Notes: generated from the letters alone by a model not told the origin. Shown: positions 50,943 through 59,295, numbered from the stretch's first letter. The stretch is DNA of 64,000 bases from Paracoccus liaowanqingii (GCF_004683865.2 NZ_CP038439.1:1962501-2026500), one strand, 5' to 3'. Numbers and translations are program-made.

Positions 50943-52520
50943 ATGCGCGACTTCCAGACCCCCGGCCGCTCGGCCGTCCGCACCACGCAGGCGATGGTGG
51001 CGACCTCTCATCCCCTGTCCACGCTGGCCGCGCTGGACGTGCTGCGCGAGGGCGGCACGGCGATGGACGCCGCCATCTGCGCGGCCGCCGTGCAGGCGGT
51101 GGTCGAGCCGCAATCGACCGGCATCGGCGGCGACTGCTTCGTGCTGCACTGCCCCGGCGGGGGCGACCGGGTGCTGGGGCTGAACGGTTCGGGCCGTGCG
51201 CCGGGCCGGGCCTCCATCAAGGCGCTGCGGGGCATGGGCCTGACCCAGATGCCGACCTTCGGCCCCCACTCCGTCACCACGCCGGGCGCGATCGACGCCT
51301 GGTTCCGCCTGTCGGCCGATTACGGGCGCCTGCCCATGGCGCGGCTGCTGGAACCCGCCATCGCCCATGCCGAGGACGGCTATGTCATCCATGACCGCGT
51401 GGCCTATGACTGGCAGATCGCCGCCCCCCGTCTGGCCGAGGATCCGGCCAGCGCCGCGATCTTCCTGCCCGGGAGCGCGGCCCCGCAGGTCGGCGACCGG
51501 TACCGCCAACCCGCCCTGGCCCAGACCCTGCGCACCATCGCGCAAGCCGGGCGCGCGGCGTTCTATGACGGCGATCTGGCGCGGGCGATGGTCGCGCATC
51601 TGCAATCCCTGGGCGGGATGCATGATCCGGCCGATTGGGCGGCAACCCGCAGTGATGCGGTCACGCCAATCTCGACCCTCTATCGCGGCTATCAGGTCCA
51701 TCAGGTGCCGCCCAACAACCAGGGCCTGACCGCGCTGGTCATGCTGGACATCCTGTCGGGCTTCGACCTGGCGGCCCTGGACCCCGACGGCCCCGAGCGC
51801 ATGCATCTGGAGATTGAGGCCGCACGCCTGGCCTATGCGGACCGCGACCGCCATCTGGGCGAGGATGCGGGCCTGGCCGCCCGCCCGCTGGCCCCGGGTC
51901 ACGCGCCCGGCCTGCGGGCGGCCATCCATCCCGACCGCCGCATCCAGAGCCTGCCCGGACCGGAGTTGGCGACCAGCGACACCGTCTATGTCAGCGTCGT
52001 GGACCGCGACCGTAACGCGGTCAGCTCCATCAATTCGACCTATCATTCCTTCGGCGCGGGCATCACCTGCCCCCAGACGGGCATCATTTTCCAGAACCGG
52101 GGCGCCAGCTTCCGGCTGGATGCGGCCCATTCCAACGCGCTGGCCCCGCGCAAGCGGCCCCTGCACACGATCATGCCGGGCATGGTCACCAAGGACGGCC
52201 ATGCCGTCATGCCCTACGGGGTGATGGGCGGCGATTACCAGCCGGCCCGGCATGTGCATCTGCTGGCCAACCTGCTGGATTACGGGATGGACTTGCAACA
52301 GGCCATCGACCACCCCCGCGCCTTCCATGACGGCCGGGTGGTCCAGGTCGAGCGCGGCGTGCCGGCCCGGACCATCGCCGGCCTGCAGGATCTGGGCCAC
52401 GAGGTCGCCTGCGCGGCCGAGCCGCATGGCGGCGCGCAGGCCATCTGGATCGACCGTGAACGCGGCACCCTGACCGGCGCCTCGGACCCGCGCAAGGACG
52501 GGATCGCCCTGGGCTACTGA
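50943..52520 (+). CDS. Gamma-glutamyltransferase family protein
   Basis: 525 residues from the ATG at 50943. N-terminal nucleophile hydrolase of the GGT family: A-M-V-A-T-S-H-P-L-S-T-L-A, G-G-T-A-M-D-A-A-I, G-G-D-C-F-V-L, and the self-cleavage site A-T-S-D-T-V-Y-V-S-V-V-D, with the nucleophilic Thr expected near residues 347-350. No signal peptide, so it is probably the cytosolic clade (as in ywrD-like enzymes). It would split gamma-glutamyl bonds, which fits the gamma-glutamyl ligase at 36065. It overlaps the convergent GntR by 7 bases. Confidence 0.88.
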   Translation: MRDFQTPGRSAVRTTQAMVATSHPLSTLAALDVLREGGTAMDAAICAAAVQAVVEPQSTGIGGDCFVLHCPGGGDRVLGLNGSGRAPGRASIKALRGMGLTQMPTFGPHSVTTPGAIDAWFRLSADYGRLPMARLLEPAIAHAEDGYVIHDRVAYDWQIAAPRLAEDPASAAIFLPGSAAPQVGDRYRQPALAQTLRTIAQAGRAAFYDGDLARAMVAHLQSLGGMHDPADWAATRSDAVTPISTLYRGYQVHQVPPNNQGLTALVMLDILSGFDLAALDPDGPERMHLEIEAARLAYADRDRHLGEDAGLAARPLAPGHAPGLRAAIHPDRRIQSLPGPELATSDTVYVSVVDRDRNAVSSINSTYHSFGAGITCPQTGIIFQNRGASFRLDAAHSNALAPRKRPLHTIMPGMVTKDGHAVMPYGVMGGDYQPARHVHLLANLLDYGMDLQQAIDHPRAFHDGRVVQVERGVPARTIAGLQDLGHEVACAAEPHGGAQAIWIDRERGTLTGASDPRKDGIALGY

Positions 52521-53212
52521 GCGGAGCCCGCGACCGCCATCGCGCGCAGGTCGCGCCGCGCCTCCATCAGGTCGACCACATTGGTCCGGGGGTCGGCGAT
52601 ATAGGCGGTGATGACCTGGGTCGCGCAGGCCTCGTCGCGGGCACAGACCGCCTCGACCAGGGCGCGATGTTCGGCACGCGCCGCCTGCCAGTTGTCCAGG
52701 GCCGTCAGGTCCATCCAGACATAGACCTGGCAGCGGTCCAGCAGGTCGTGGACGATCCGCGCCAGCATCCGGTTGTCGTCTGCCTCGGCGATGGTGCGAT
52801 GCACCTTCATCCCCAGCTGGAACTCGCGCAGCTTGAAGCGCGGATCCTGATCGGCCAGACCGTCGCGTTCCGTGATGATGGCCCGCAGCGCCTGATGATG
52901 ACTGTCGGATGCGTGACGGCAGGCCAGCAACACCGCCTGCACCTCCAGCGTGGCGCGCAGATCGAAGGCCTCGCGCGCGGTCCGGGCATCGAAGCACGCG
53001 ATGGCATAGCCGCTTTTCGCGCGCCCCTCGACCAGCCCGTCGCGTTCCAGACGGTTCAGCGCCTCCCGGATCGGGGTGCGGCTGACGCCGAGACGCTCGG
53101 TCAACTCGGCTTCGGTCACGCGGGCGCCGGGGGGCAGCTGCCCGGTGATGATCAGCGACTTGACCGCGTCATAGGTGGAATGGCGAAGCCGGATGGGGCT
53201 GGTCGGGCGCAT
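52514..53212 (-). CDS. GntR-family regulator (FCD type)
   Basis: 232 residues. Winged helix-turn-helix at about 10-75 (S-L-I-I-T-G-Q-L-P-P-G-A-R-V-T-E, L-T-E-R-L-G-V-S-R-T-P-I-R-E-A-L-N-R-L) and FCD ligand domain. The end converges with the gamma-glutamyltransferase gene, which it probably controls together with the transporter. TGGTACCC, 19 bases upstream of its start, is close to the TGGTACCA-like half sites of this family. Confidence 0.9.
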   Translation of the reverse strand: MRPTSPIRLRHSTYDAVKSLIITGQLPPGARVTEAELTERLGVSRTPIREALNRLERDGLVEGRAKSGYAIACFDARTAREAFDLRATLEVQAVLLACRHASDSHHQALRAIITERDGLADQDPRFKLREFQLGMKVHRTIAEADDNRMLARIVHDLLDRCQVYVWMDLTALDNWQAARAEHRALVEAVCARDEACATQVITAYIADPRTNVVDLMEARRDLRAMAVAGSAQ

Positions 53213-53444
53213 GGTCGCGATCCTGTCTGCTGGTACCCGATCCTAGCGCGGAATGCCTGCCAAGGGCAAACCGTCCCCACGCATCCGGCCGGTCCGGATC
53301 CCCTTGCGCGGTGATGGCCGCGAGGGGGATCGCTTGGCCACGCATGATCCCACCATGATCGCAGAGCTACACCTGTGTCACGATGAGACATGATGCCCCA
53401 CACCTCGGCCCTGACTTCAGGATCCCACCACAGGCACCCTCGAC

Positions 53445-54149
53445 ATGAGACAGCCCCCTCCTCCGCGGATCGCATTGGTGCATGCGTTGGAGGAGTCGGT
53501 CGCGCCCATTCGCGACGCCTTCGCGCGCCTCTGGCCCGAGGCGCGGACGGCCGATGTGCTCGATGCCTCCCTGTCGGCGGATCTGGCAGCGGCAGGCCGC
53601 CTTGACGCCGCGATGACGGACCGGTTCCGGGCCCTGGGCCGCTATGTCGCCGCCGGCAGCGGGGTGCAGCCTGCGGATGCGGTGCTGTTCACCTGCTCGG
53701 CCTTCGGTCCCGCCATCGATGCGGTGCGGGCCGACCTGTCGGTGCCCGTCCTGCGCCCGAACGAGGCCGCCTTTGCCCAGGCCCTTGAACTGGGCCGTCG
53801 AATCGCGCTGATCGTGACCTTCCCGCCCTCGCTGCCCGCGCTCACAAAGGAACTGCACCAGATGGCATCCGCGGCAGGCGCGAGCGTGCAGGTCATGCCG
53901 GTCCTGGCGGAGGGGGCCTTGGCAGCCTTGAAGGCGGGCGACGCGGCAGCGCATGATGCCGCGGTCGTCGCGGCCTGCGGCGCGCTCGGGTCTCAGGATC
54001 TGCTGCTGTTGGGACAGTTCAGCCTAGCCCGGGCAGCACCGGCCCTGCGGGCGACACTGTCCTGCCCGGTCCTGACGACACCCGAGAGCGCCGTGAGGGA
54101 CATCCGGGCGCGCCTTTCGGGCGGTCCGGATCCGACGGGCGTGCCGTGA
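53445..54149 (+). CDS. Aspartate/glutamate racemase-family protein
   Basis: 234 residues. Asp/Glu/hydantoin racemase fold: I-A-L-V-H-A-L-E-E-S, L-F-T-C-S-A-F-G-P-A-I with the first catalytic-type Cys, I-A-L-I-V-T-F-P-P-S, and L-L-L-G-Q-F-S where the second Cys motif (usually G-C) should be. A further Cys lies at L-S-C-P-V-L-T-T-P. With only one catalytic cysteine it may be a decarboxylase, isomerase or inactive relative. Monocistronic, followed by a strong terminator. Divergent from the GntR gene. Confidence 0.8.
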   Translation: MRQPPPPRIALVHALEESVAPIRDAFARLWPEARTADVLDASLSADLAAAGRLDAAMTDRFRALGRYVAAGSGVQPADAVLFTCSAFGPAIDAVRADLSVPVLRPNEAAFAQALELGRRIALIVTFPPSLPALTKELHQMASAAGASVQVMPVLAEGALAALKAGDAAAHDAAVVAACGALGSQDLLLLGQFSLARAAPALRATLSCPVLTTPESAVRDIRARLSGGPDPTGVP

Positions 54150-54242
54150 TCCGACCGGATCGGCTGCATCTTCCGCAGCACCCTCCGCTCAGGCGCTGCA
54201 CCCGATCGGCTGGCGCGGGGCCCCGAGAAGCGACGGCAAGAG

Positions 54243-54280
54243 ACACGCCCGGCCCGTGACGGGCCGGGCGTGTGGGCTTT
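54243..54280. terminator. Strong bidirectional terminator
   Basis: Perfect 14-base stem ACACGCCCGGCCCG / CGGGCCGGGCGTGT with a three-base loop, then GGGCTTT on the plus strand. Lies between the converging racemase and aztD genes. Confidence 0.8.
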
Positions 54281-54292
54281 AGGTGGCGGCCG

Positions 54293-55540
54293 TCAGTGGA
54301 CGACGCCGCTACCACCGGCGACGGCGATGTTGTAGGGCGTGCCCTCGACCGCGATCGTGCCCAGTTCCGACAGATCCTCGGTCGAGATGCGGCGGATCAG
54401 GCCGGCATTCGGGTCGGTCACGACGATCTGGTCCCCGGCCATGGCGATACGGGGGCGGGCGTCGTTCCAGTGGCCGTCCATCGAATAGGGCGCGGTGATA
54501 CGGGCCGAAGCCGCGATCTCTCCGGCCAGCCTGTCGATGCGGTGCAGGCTGCCATCCTCGGTCAGGACATAGGCATGGGCGGGCTTGACCGGGTCCAGCG
54601 CGAAATCCACCCGGCGGAAGGGCAGCGAGATGCGGGTGAAATGCGGCTCGTCCGCGGGGTCGATGACGACCAGCCCGTCGGGGCCGTGATTGCCCAGGAA
54701 CATCTGGATCGCGTTCGAGCTCAGGATCGTGCCGGTGGTCACGTCCTGCGGCAGATCGGCGGGGTATCCTAGCATCTCAAACTGCGGGCCGTCCCCGCCG
54801 CCGGTGACGGTCAGCACACTCTCCTTGCAGCCCTCGACCAGATAGGCGCCCGAGAAGGCCTCGCCATGGATGCCGGTGCAGGTGGCCAGATCGCCGGTGG
54901 CATTGCCTTGGGCGTCGATTGCCTGCAGGCCAAGCCGCGGGACGGAGGCGTCGCCCGTCACCTCCTCGTCCGAGGCGACGGTGGACAGCCACACGTCGCC
55001 CATCGGCGCGACAAATCCGTGATGGGCGCGGGACTGCGGGACGGTCTGCGGCGCGATCTGGCCCCGGGCCAGCGCCGCGCCGTCGATGACCTCGGCATAG
55101 CCCCCCTGGTCGTAGTTGATGACGATCCTGCCGTCGTGATCGACCAGGTGGAAGGGGCGCGGGCCGGTCAGGACCGTGTCGATGTCCTCGGGGTCGGTGA
55201 CCTCGATATCGGCATGATCGCCGTGATCCTCGAACGATATGCCGCTGTCGAAGAAATGCACCGCGTCGTCGTCCGACTGCACGGCGGCCACGACGGCCCC
55301 GCCCGCGACGGGGAACAGCTTGGTCTGGCCGGTCGGCTCGAAGCTCCAGCGGTGGTCCGGCTCGGACAGGTCGATGGCAGTGACGCGGCCTTCCGCGTGG
55401 TCGCCGACGAACAGGCGATAGAGCGTGACATCGCCGTCATGCGCATGATCGTGATCATGGTCGTGGCCGTCCTGGGCCACGGCGGCGCCGGCCAGCATCA
55501 GGGCCAGGGTGCTGGCGCCGGTGAGGGTTCTGATCGTCAT
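54293..55540 (-). CDS. aztD: AztD-like periplasmic zinc chaperone
   Basis: 415 residues. Signal peptide ends near A-V-A-Q-D, followed at once by a His/Asp-rich metal-binding run (G-H-D-H-D-H-D-H-A-H-D-G-D). The rest is a beta-propeller-like repeat fold with G-G-Y-A-E-V, H-H-G-F-V-A-P and C-T-G-I-H-G-E-A-F, as in Paracoccus denitrificans AztD, which hands zinc to AztC. Gene order aztD downstream of aztC matches. The frame is intact. It is last in the minus-strand operon and ends at the strong terminator. With aztA and aztB broken (see there) it can no longer serve a full importer from this locus, though it may still buffer zinc. Confidence 0.9.
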   Translation of the reverse strand: MTIRTLTGASTLALMLAGAAVAQDGHDHDHDHAHDGDVTLYRLFVGDHAEGRVTAIDLSEPDHRWSFEPTGQTKLFPVAGGAVVAAVQSDDDAVHFFDSGISFEDHGDHADIEVTDPEDIDTVLTGPRPFHLVDHDGRIVINYDQGGYAEVIDGAALARGQIAPQTVPQSRAHHGFVAPMGDVWLSTVASDEEVTGDASVPRLGLQAIDAQGNATGDLATCTGIHGEAFSGAYLVEGCKESVLTVTGGGDGPQFEMLGYPADLPQDVTTGTILSSNAIQMFLGNHGPDGLVVIDPADEPHFTRISLPFRRVDFALDPVKPAHAYVLTEDGSLHRIDRLAGEIAASARITAPYSMDGHWNDARPRIAMAGDQIVVTDPNAGLIRRISTEDLSELGTIAVEGTPYNIAVAGGSGVVH

Positions 55541-55567
55541 GAAGGGTCCCTTGAGGTGGAAGTCGGG

Positions 55568-56455
55568 TCAGTCGGCGGCAAGCGCCGCGGTGATGGCACG
55601 GGCAGTGTGGCGCATCATCGACAGGTAATCGGGGGCCGGACCGTCGGGCCCGGACAGGGCGTCGGAACAGAGCGTGCCGGCCAGGTCCATCCCGGTTTCG
55701 GCCGCGATCCGGTCCACAAGCCGGATGTCCGAAATGTTCTCGGCAAGGATCGCCCCGGCCTTCCGGTCGAAGATCTTGCAGATCAGGCCCGCGACATCGG
55801 CGGCCGAGGCCTCGGAGTCAGTGCTGAGGCCCTGCGGGGACAGGAAGACGATGCCGTATTCCTCCTTGAAATAGCGGAAGGCGTTATGGGCGACGACGAC
55901 GGTGCGGCGATCCTCGGGCAGGGCGCCAATGGCCGTGCGGAACTCGGCGTCCAGCGCATCTAGATCCTCGGCGTAGCGGGCGGCATTGGCGCGATAGACC
56001 TCGCACCCTTCAGCATCCGCGGCGCAGACGGCATCCGCGATGGTCGCCACATAGGCCTGTGCGCTGGGTACCGATTGACAGACATGGGGATCATGGGCGC
56101 CCGCATGCCAGATTGCCTCGTCGCCGACGTAATGGAAATGCCCGCCCGCCGGGTCCTCCAGCACATCCGCGCCGTCGGTCAGGGCGATGATGGCGGCATC
56201 GGTGCCACTGGCCGCGATCAGCCGGTCGACGAAGCCCTCCAGCTCCAGCTCAAAGGTCAGCACCCCATCGGCCCGCGCCACCACGATCGCGTCGCGCGGG
56301 CGCGGCTCGTAGAGATGCGCGTCGGCATCCGGGCCGAGCAGCACCTGCAGGTCGATGCGGTCGCCGATGATCGAGAAGGTCGCGACGACCTGCGGCGGCC
56401 CGGCCTGGACGGCGGCGGCGCTCAGCATCAGGGCTGCGAGGGAGCGGAGGATCAT
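55568..56455 (-). CDS. aztC: AztC-like periplasmic zinc-binding protein
   Basis: 295 residues from the ATG at 56455 (AAGGATACCC upstream). Signal peptide L-A-A-L-M-L-S-A-A-A-V-Q-A. Cluster A-I zinc binder: D-A-H-L-Y-E-P-R-P, H-F-H-Y, V-V-V-A-H-N-A-F-R-Y-F, and I-S-D-I-R-L near the end supply the His and Asp ligands. Near the N-terminus it reads F-S-I-I-G-D-R-I-D-L, where homologues have about eight more residues between I-G-D and R-I-D-L, so a small in-frame deletion is likely. Also L-T-F-E-L-E-L-E-G instead of the usual N-G-L-E-L/F-E-G. The reading frame is otherwise full length. It lies 27 bases before aztD. Confidence 0.88.
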   Translation of the reverse strand: MILRSLAALMLSAAAVQAGPPQVVATFSIIGDRIDLQVLLGPDADAHLYEPRPRDAIVVARADGVLTFELELEGFVDRLIAASGTDAAIIALTDGADVLEDPAGGHFHYVGDEAIWHAGAHDPHVCQSVPSAQAYVATIADAVCAADAEGCEVYRANAARYAEDLDALDAEFRTAIGALPEDRRTVVVAHNAFRYFKEEYGIVFLSPQGLSTDSEASAADVAGLICKIFDRKAGAILAENISDIRLVDRIAAETGMDLAGTLCSDALSGPDGPAPDYLSMMRHTARAITAALAAD

Positions 56456-56474
56456 GGGTATCCTTTTCCTGGGG

Positions 56475-56945
56475 TCACGCGGCCCGGTGCCGGCGCTGCG
56501 GCAGGCGAGGCACCAACAGGCCGCGCGGGCCGACAGCACCGAGACCAGATAGGCCGTCCCGGCCGACAGCGTGATCGCCGGCCCCGAGGGCAGCGACAGG
56601 TGACAGGACGGCAGCAGACCGCCGGCCGAAGAGACCGCGCCGATCGCCACGGCCAGCGCCACCATCGGGCGCGCCGACTGCGTCCAGAAGCGGGCGGCGG
56701 CCGCGGCCAGGATCATCAGCCCGACCGACAGCAGCGTGCCAAGCGCCTGGAAGCCGGCCACGAGGTTCAGCACCACGATCGCCAGAAAGCCGAAATGCAC
56801 CACCGTGCCCATCCCCGAGACCGAGCCCAGGAACAGCGGATCGAGGCACTCCGCCACCAACGCCCGCCACAGCAGGCCGAAGGCGAGGGCGGTTACCACC
56901 AGCACCAGAGCGATCAGCACGATTGCCGCATCGTCCGCCGCCCGG
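56475..56945 (-). pseudogene. aztB: AztB-type zinc permease, C-terminal remnant with frameshift
   Basis: The frame reads as the last half of an ABC-3 permease (L-V-L-V-V-T-A-L-A-F-G-L-L-W, C-L-D-P-L-F-L, H-F-G-F-L-A-I-V-V-L-N-L-V-A-G-F-Q-A-L-G-T-L-L-S-V-G-L-M). Near 56540 the sensible reading jumps to another frame (G-P-R-G-L-L-V-P-R-L-P-Q-R-R-H) and ends at 56475. The N-terminal half is gone; the remnant is joined at about 56945 to the broken ATPase. Nonfunctional as a permease. Confidence 0.85.
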
Positions 56946-57154
56946 CCGTGCAGGTGCCGCTCCTCGGCGCCAGCAGCCCGGCCATGGTCTTCAGCAGCGT
57001 GGATTTGCCCGACCGGTTCGGCCAGACGATCGCCGTCAGCGATCTCTGCGCAAACTCTCCTGTCACGTGATGGATCGCCGCATGACTGCCATAACCCGCC
57101 ATCAGATCGTCCAGCCCGACGACCGGATGGCCAAAGAGTGATAGGTGTCTTCAC
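56946..57154 (-). pseudogene. aztA: AztA-type zinc ATPase, N-terminal remnant
   Basis: About the first 60 codons remain: V-G-L-D-D-L-M-A-G-Y-G-S-H-A-A-I-H-H, T-G-E-F-A-Q-R-S-L-T-A-I-V, a Walker A mutated to W-P-N-R-S-G-K-S (usual G-P-N-G-S-G-K-S), then L-L-K-T-M-A-G-L-L-A-P-R-S-G before the junction with aztB. A frameshift near the start separates the first codons from this frame. The signature, Walker B and H-loop are deleted. Confidence 0.85.
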
Positions 57155-57174
57155 ATGGAGAGTCCCTGTGGTTC

Positions 57175-57192
57175 AATGTATAATAACATTAC
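57175..57192. promoter_or_regulatory. Zur-like operator upstream of the az operon
   Basis: AATGTATAATAACATTAC, an imperfect dyad with TGTA/TACA arms and an AT-rich centre. Its reverse complement GTAATGTTATTATACATT resembles the alphaproteobacterial Zur box (GTAATRTTATAAC type). About 20 bases upstream of the aztA remnant start. Confidence 0.55.
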
Positions 57193-57846
57193 ATATTGAG
57201 AGGCTGCATGGTCCGTTCTGTTTGTGCATCGGGCCAAGAAAATGAGGTCCGGAGTCTACGGCCCGCCACAGGGGTGGTCTGAACGACACTGGGAATGATG
57301 ATCCTGCATCAGTTTTGTTTAGGTCGTGCAAGTGCATTGCTCACTAGGAAGGAGGCTGCACCTGAAGGTCTTTGATAGCATCGTGACCACCCCAAGTCCC
57401 GGATCCAATATCCTGCCTGGCCCGATCTGGACGGCAAGAGCCGCAGCCTTTGACAGCCGAGATGGCCATCTCCCTGATGCGCCAACGCTTGGGCTGCCGT
57501 GGCTTCAAAGGTCAGCGATTGGTCGGCTTATGAAGATAACATGTTGCGCGATCTAGCCCGAGGGTCGTCAACGTGAGGGACAATCATGACGTGGGCGACT
57601 TCATCCGCGAACTTGCCGCATTGGATCGCGAACGGTGTCAGGCCCAGACGTCCCCATTTGCGTACGCGCGGGTCGGCTACAGTTGAGTGACGTCCTGACA
57701 AGTGCCTCTTGCAGAGAGTTCAAGTAGACCGTCTTCCGCCCCCGCGTCCGGTCTTTTCAGACCTGACTGGATTACGCGGGCGGGAAGTTTTCATGAGTGC
57801 CTGCCCACCAAAGACACCTGTCACCCGCACTGGGCCAGACACGAAA
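57193..57846. other. Intergenic region without a recognisable gene
   Basis: About 650 bases. A frame at 57326-57556 (76 residues) and short ones near 57590-57690 have no coding character or known motif. The lower GC in places suggests decayed genes. I see no tRNA or transposase signature. Confidence 0.5.
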
Positions 57847-57878
57847 ACGCCCGCCGAAGAACCTCCGGCGGGCGTCTT
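57844..57878 (-). terminator. Terminator of the PRC-barrel gene
   Basis: Perfect 10-base stem ACGCCCGCCG / CGGCGGGCGT (57847-57856 and 57866-57875), 9-base loop, followed on the minus strand by TTTT. About 20 bases beyond the PRC-barrel stop. Confidence 0.8.
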
Positions 57879-57896
57879 CCTGACAAACCTGATGGA

Positions 57897-58193
57897 TCAA
57901 TGCTCGTGGGTCGGCATCGCCTTGAGGTCGTCCTTGGTCCAAGTCGTCACCGCATGCACGGTGCCGGACTCGTCGCGCATCAAGTCCAGATCGCGCGCCG
58001 GCACCAAGACCGGCTTTGCGCCGATGCCCAGAAAGCCGCCGACGTCGATGACGACCTCGGTCCCCTCACCCGCGCCATGCGTGTGAGAGATGGTGCCGAC
58101 CGTCTCGTTGCCGGGGCCGTAGACGGTCGCGCCGTCCAGCACGGCCTCGGTATATTCGCTGGCGGTCAGGCGGGTGTGGTTGGAGTGGTCCAT
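57897..58193 (-). CDS. PRC-barrel domain protein
   Basis: 98 residues. PRC-barrel marks: L-D-G-A-T-V-Y-G-P-G-N-E-T-V-G-T-I-S, E-V-V-I-D-V-G-G-F-L-G-I-G-A-K-P-V, then a polar C-terminal tail. Soluble, no signal peptide; such small proteins are common in stress- and envelope-related gene sets of Rhodobacteraceae. Function unknown. Own terminator. Confidence 0.85.
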   Translation of the reverse strand: MDHSNHTRLTASEYTEAVLDGATVYGPGNETVGTISHTHGAGEGTEVVIDVGGFLGIGAKPVLVPARDLDLMRDESGTVHAVTTWTKDDLKAMPTHEH

Positions 58194-58300
58194 TCGGGTT
58201 TCCTCCTCAAGGATGTTGCCGGATCGAACGCCTGAGGCGCGATGGCGTTCCGGAAATCCGCCCGACCCACGCGGCCGTGATGGCAGGGTCGGGCCGGTCG

Positions 58301-58564
58301 TCAGGCCGAGGGCTTGCGGCGGCGCAGGGTCAGTTCCACCCCCTCGGGGCCGTCCTCGAGCCCCGGGGTGGGGCGATAGGGATGGGCGCTTTCCAGCACG
58401 ACCTCCTCGCGGTGCCCGTCCATCTCGACCACGCCCTCCAGCGGATCGCCGAGGGTGCTCTGGTCCAGATCGGCCTGTGTGCGGAAGCGGACATAGTCGC
58501 CGCCCGTCTCGACCGTTCCGGTCAGCGGCGGCATGTCCTTCAATGTCAGCGTGGCATCGGTCAT
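58301..58564 (-). CDS. Small hypothetical protein
   Basis: 87 residues from the ATG at 58564 (AAGGA nine bases upstream; the frame is open from 58588). Beta-rich, polar: T-G-T-V-E-T-G-G-D-Y-V-R-F-R-T, V-V-E-M-D-G-H-R-E-E-V-V-L-E, basic C-terminus R-R-R-K-P. I do not recognise a family. Confidence 0.6.
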   Translation of the reverse strand: MTDATLTLKDMPPLTGTVETGGDYVRFRTQADLDQSTLGDPLEGVVEMDGHREEVVLESAHPYRPTPGLEDGPEGVELTLRRRKPSA

Positions 58565-58682
58565 GGGTCTGATCCTTGCATGGGGCAAAGGGGAACGCCC
58601 CTGCGGCAGATCAGGTCCGACAATGACGGCGATCTGCCATCTTTTGCCGATGGATCGCGGTCGCTCCGCCCTGCCAATTGCA

Positions 58683-58706
58683 AAGGCCGCCCGGGAACGG
58701 GCGACC
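58683..58706 (-). terminator. Terminator of the small minus-strand gene
   Basis: Near-perfect stem GGTCGCCCG / CGGGCGGCC with TTCC loop and TTTG on the minus strand, 28 bases after the stop of the 59-residue gene. Confidence 0.7.
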
Positions 58707-58733
58707 CATCAGGTCAACAGCCGCAAGGCTCGC

Positions 58734-58913
58734 TCAAGCTTCGCTGGCCAGCAGCAGGGGCATGTGAAGGGCACCATCCCGCCGCTCGATCTGGCGGACC
58801 AGCCGCAAATACAGGGCGCGATAGCGCGTGTTGTGCTGATAGGCCGACAGGGCGGTCACGATCAGGTTCAGGTCTTCTTGCGTGGTGGTGGTCACGATCA
58901 CATCATTCCGCAC
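58734..58913 (-). CDS. Small hypothetical protein
   Basis: 59 residues from a GTG at 58913 with GGAG six bases upstream; the longer frame to 59120 is Arg-rich and non-coding in character. Soluble, helical: Q-E-D-L-N-L-I-V-T-A-L-S-A-Y, T-R-Y-R-A-L-Y-L-R-L-V-R-Q-I-E-R. Followed by a terminator. No family recognised. Confidence 0.55.
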   Translation of the reverse strand: MRNDVIVTTTTQEDLNLIVTALSAYQHNTRYRALYLRLVRQIERRDGALHMPLLLASEA

Positions 58914-59133
58914 GGTTGGCTCCGTCTGCTCTTGGTTCTGGTTCGGACCTGTCAACGGGCAACCGCCGCAGAGGTTTCCGCGTCCGTTGCGAAAAGATGA
59001 GTTGTCCCGGCCTTGTCTGGCGCGGCAAGCGTTTTTACGCTGACGGCGCGCCTCGCATGCGCGCCGTTTCGCAGGCCGGGCCGGAACCCCAGGCCGCACT
59101 GCCCGTTGTCCCGGACACAATCAGGAGAGACCC

Positions 59134-59220
59134 ATGTTCAAATTCCTCGGCGGCGCCGTCGGCATCATCTTCGTCATCGGCCTTCTTGTCGTGATCGGCA
59201 TCCTGTCGCTGATCTTCTGA
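59134..59220 (+). CDS. 28-residue membrane protein
   Basis: M-F-K-F-L-G-G-A-V-G-I-I-F-V-I-G-L-L followed by V-V-I-G-I-L-S-L-I-F. AGGAGA lies six bases before the ATG, and a strong terminator follows. One membrane span fills almost the whole protein. The clear ribosome site, strict hydrophobicity and own terminator argue for a real gene. Possible membrane regulator or stress peptide; function unknown. Confidence 0.65.
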   Translation: MFKFLGGAVGIIFVIGLLVVIGILSLIF

Positions 59221-59295
59221 TCGCACCCGGGACAGGTCTTTGGCTGTCGTCCATTCCTAGGACAGCGGTTGATCGACACGTCCTCCGGCAGGTGA

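Noticed and set aside
57326..57556. 76-codon plus-strand ORF in the gap after the zinc locus
   Set aside because: No ribosome site, no coding-like composition, no recognisable motif.
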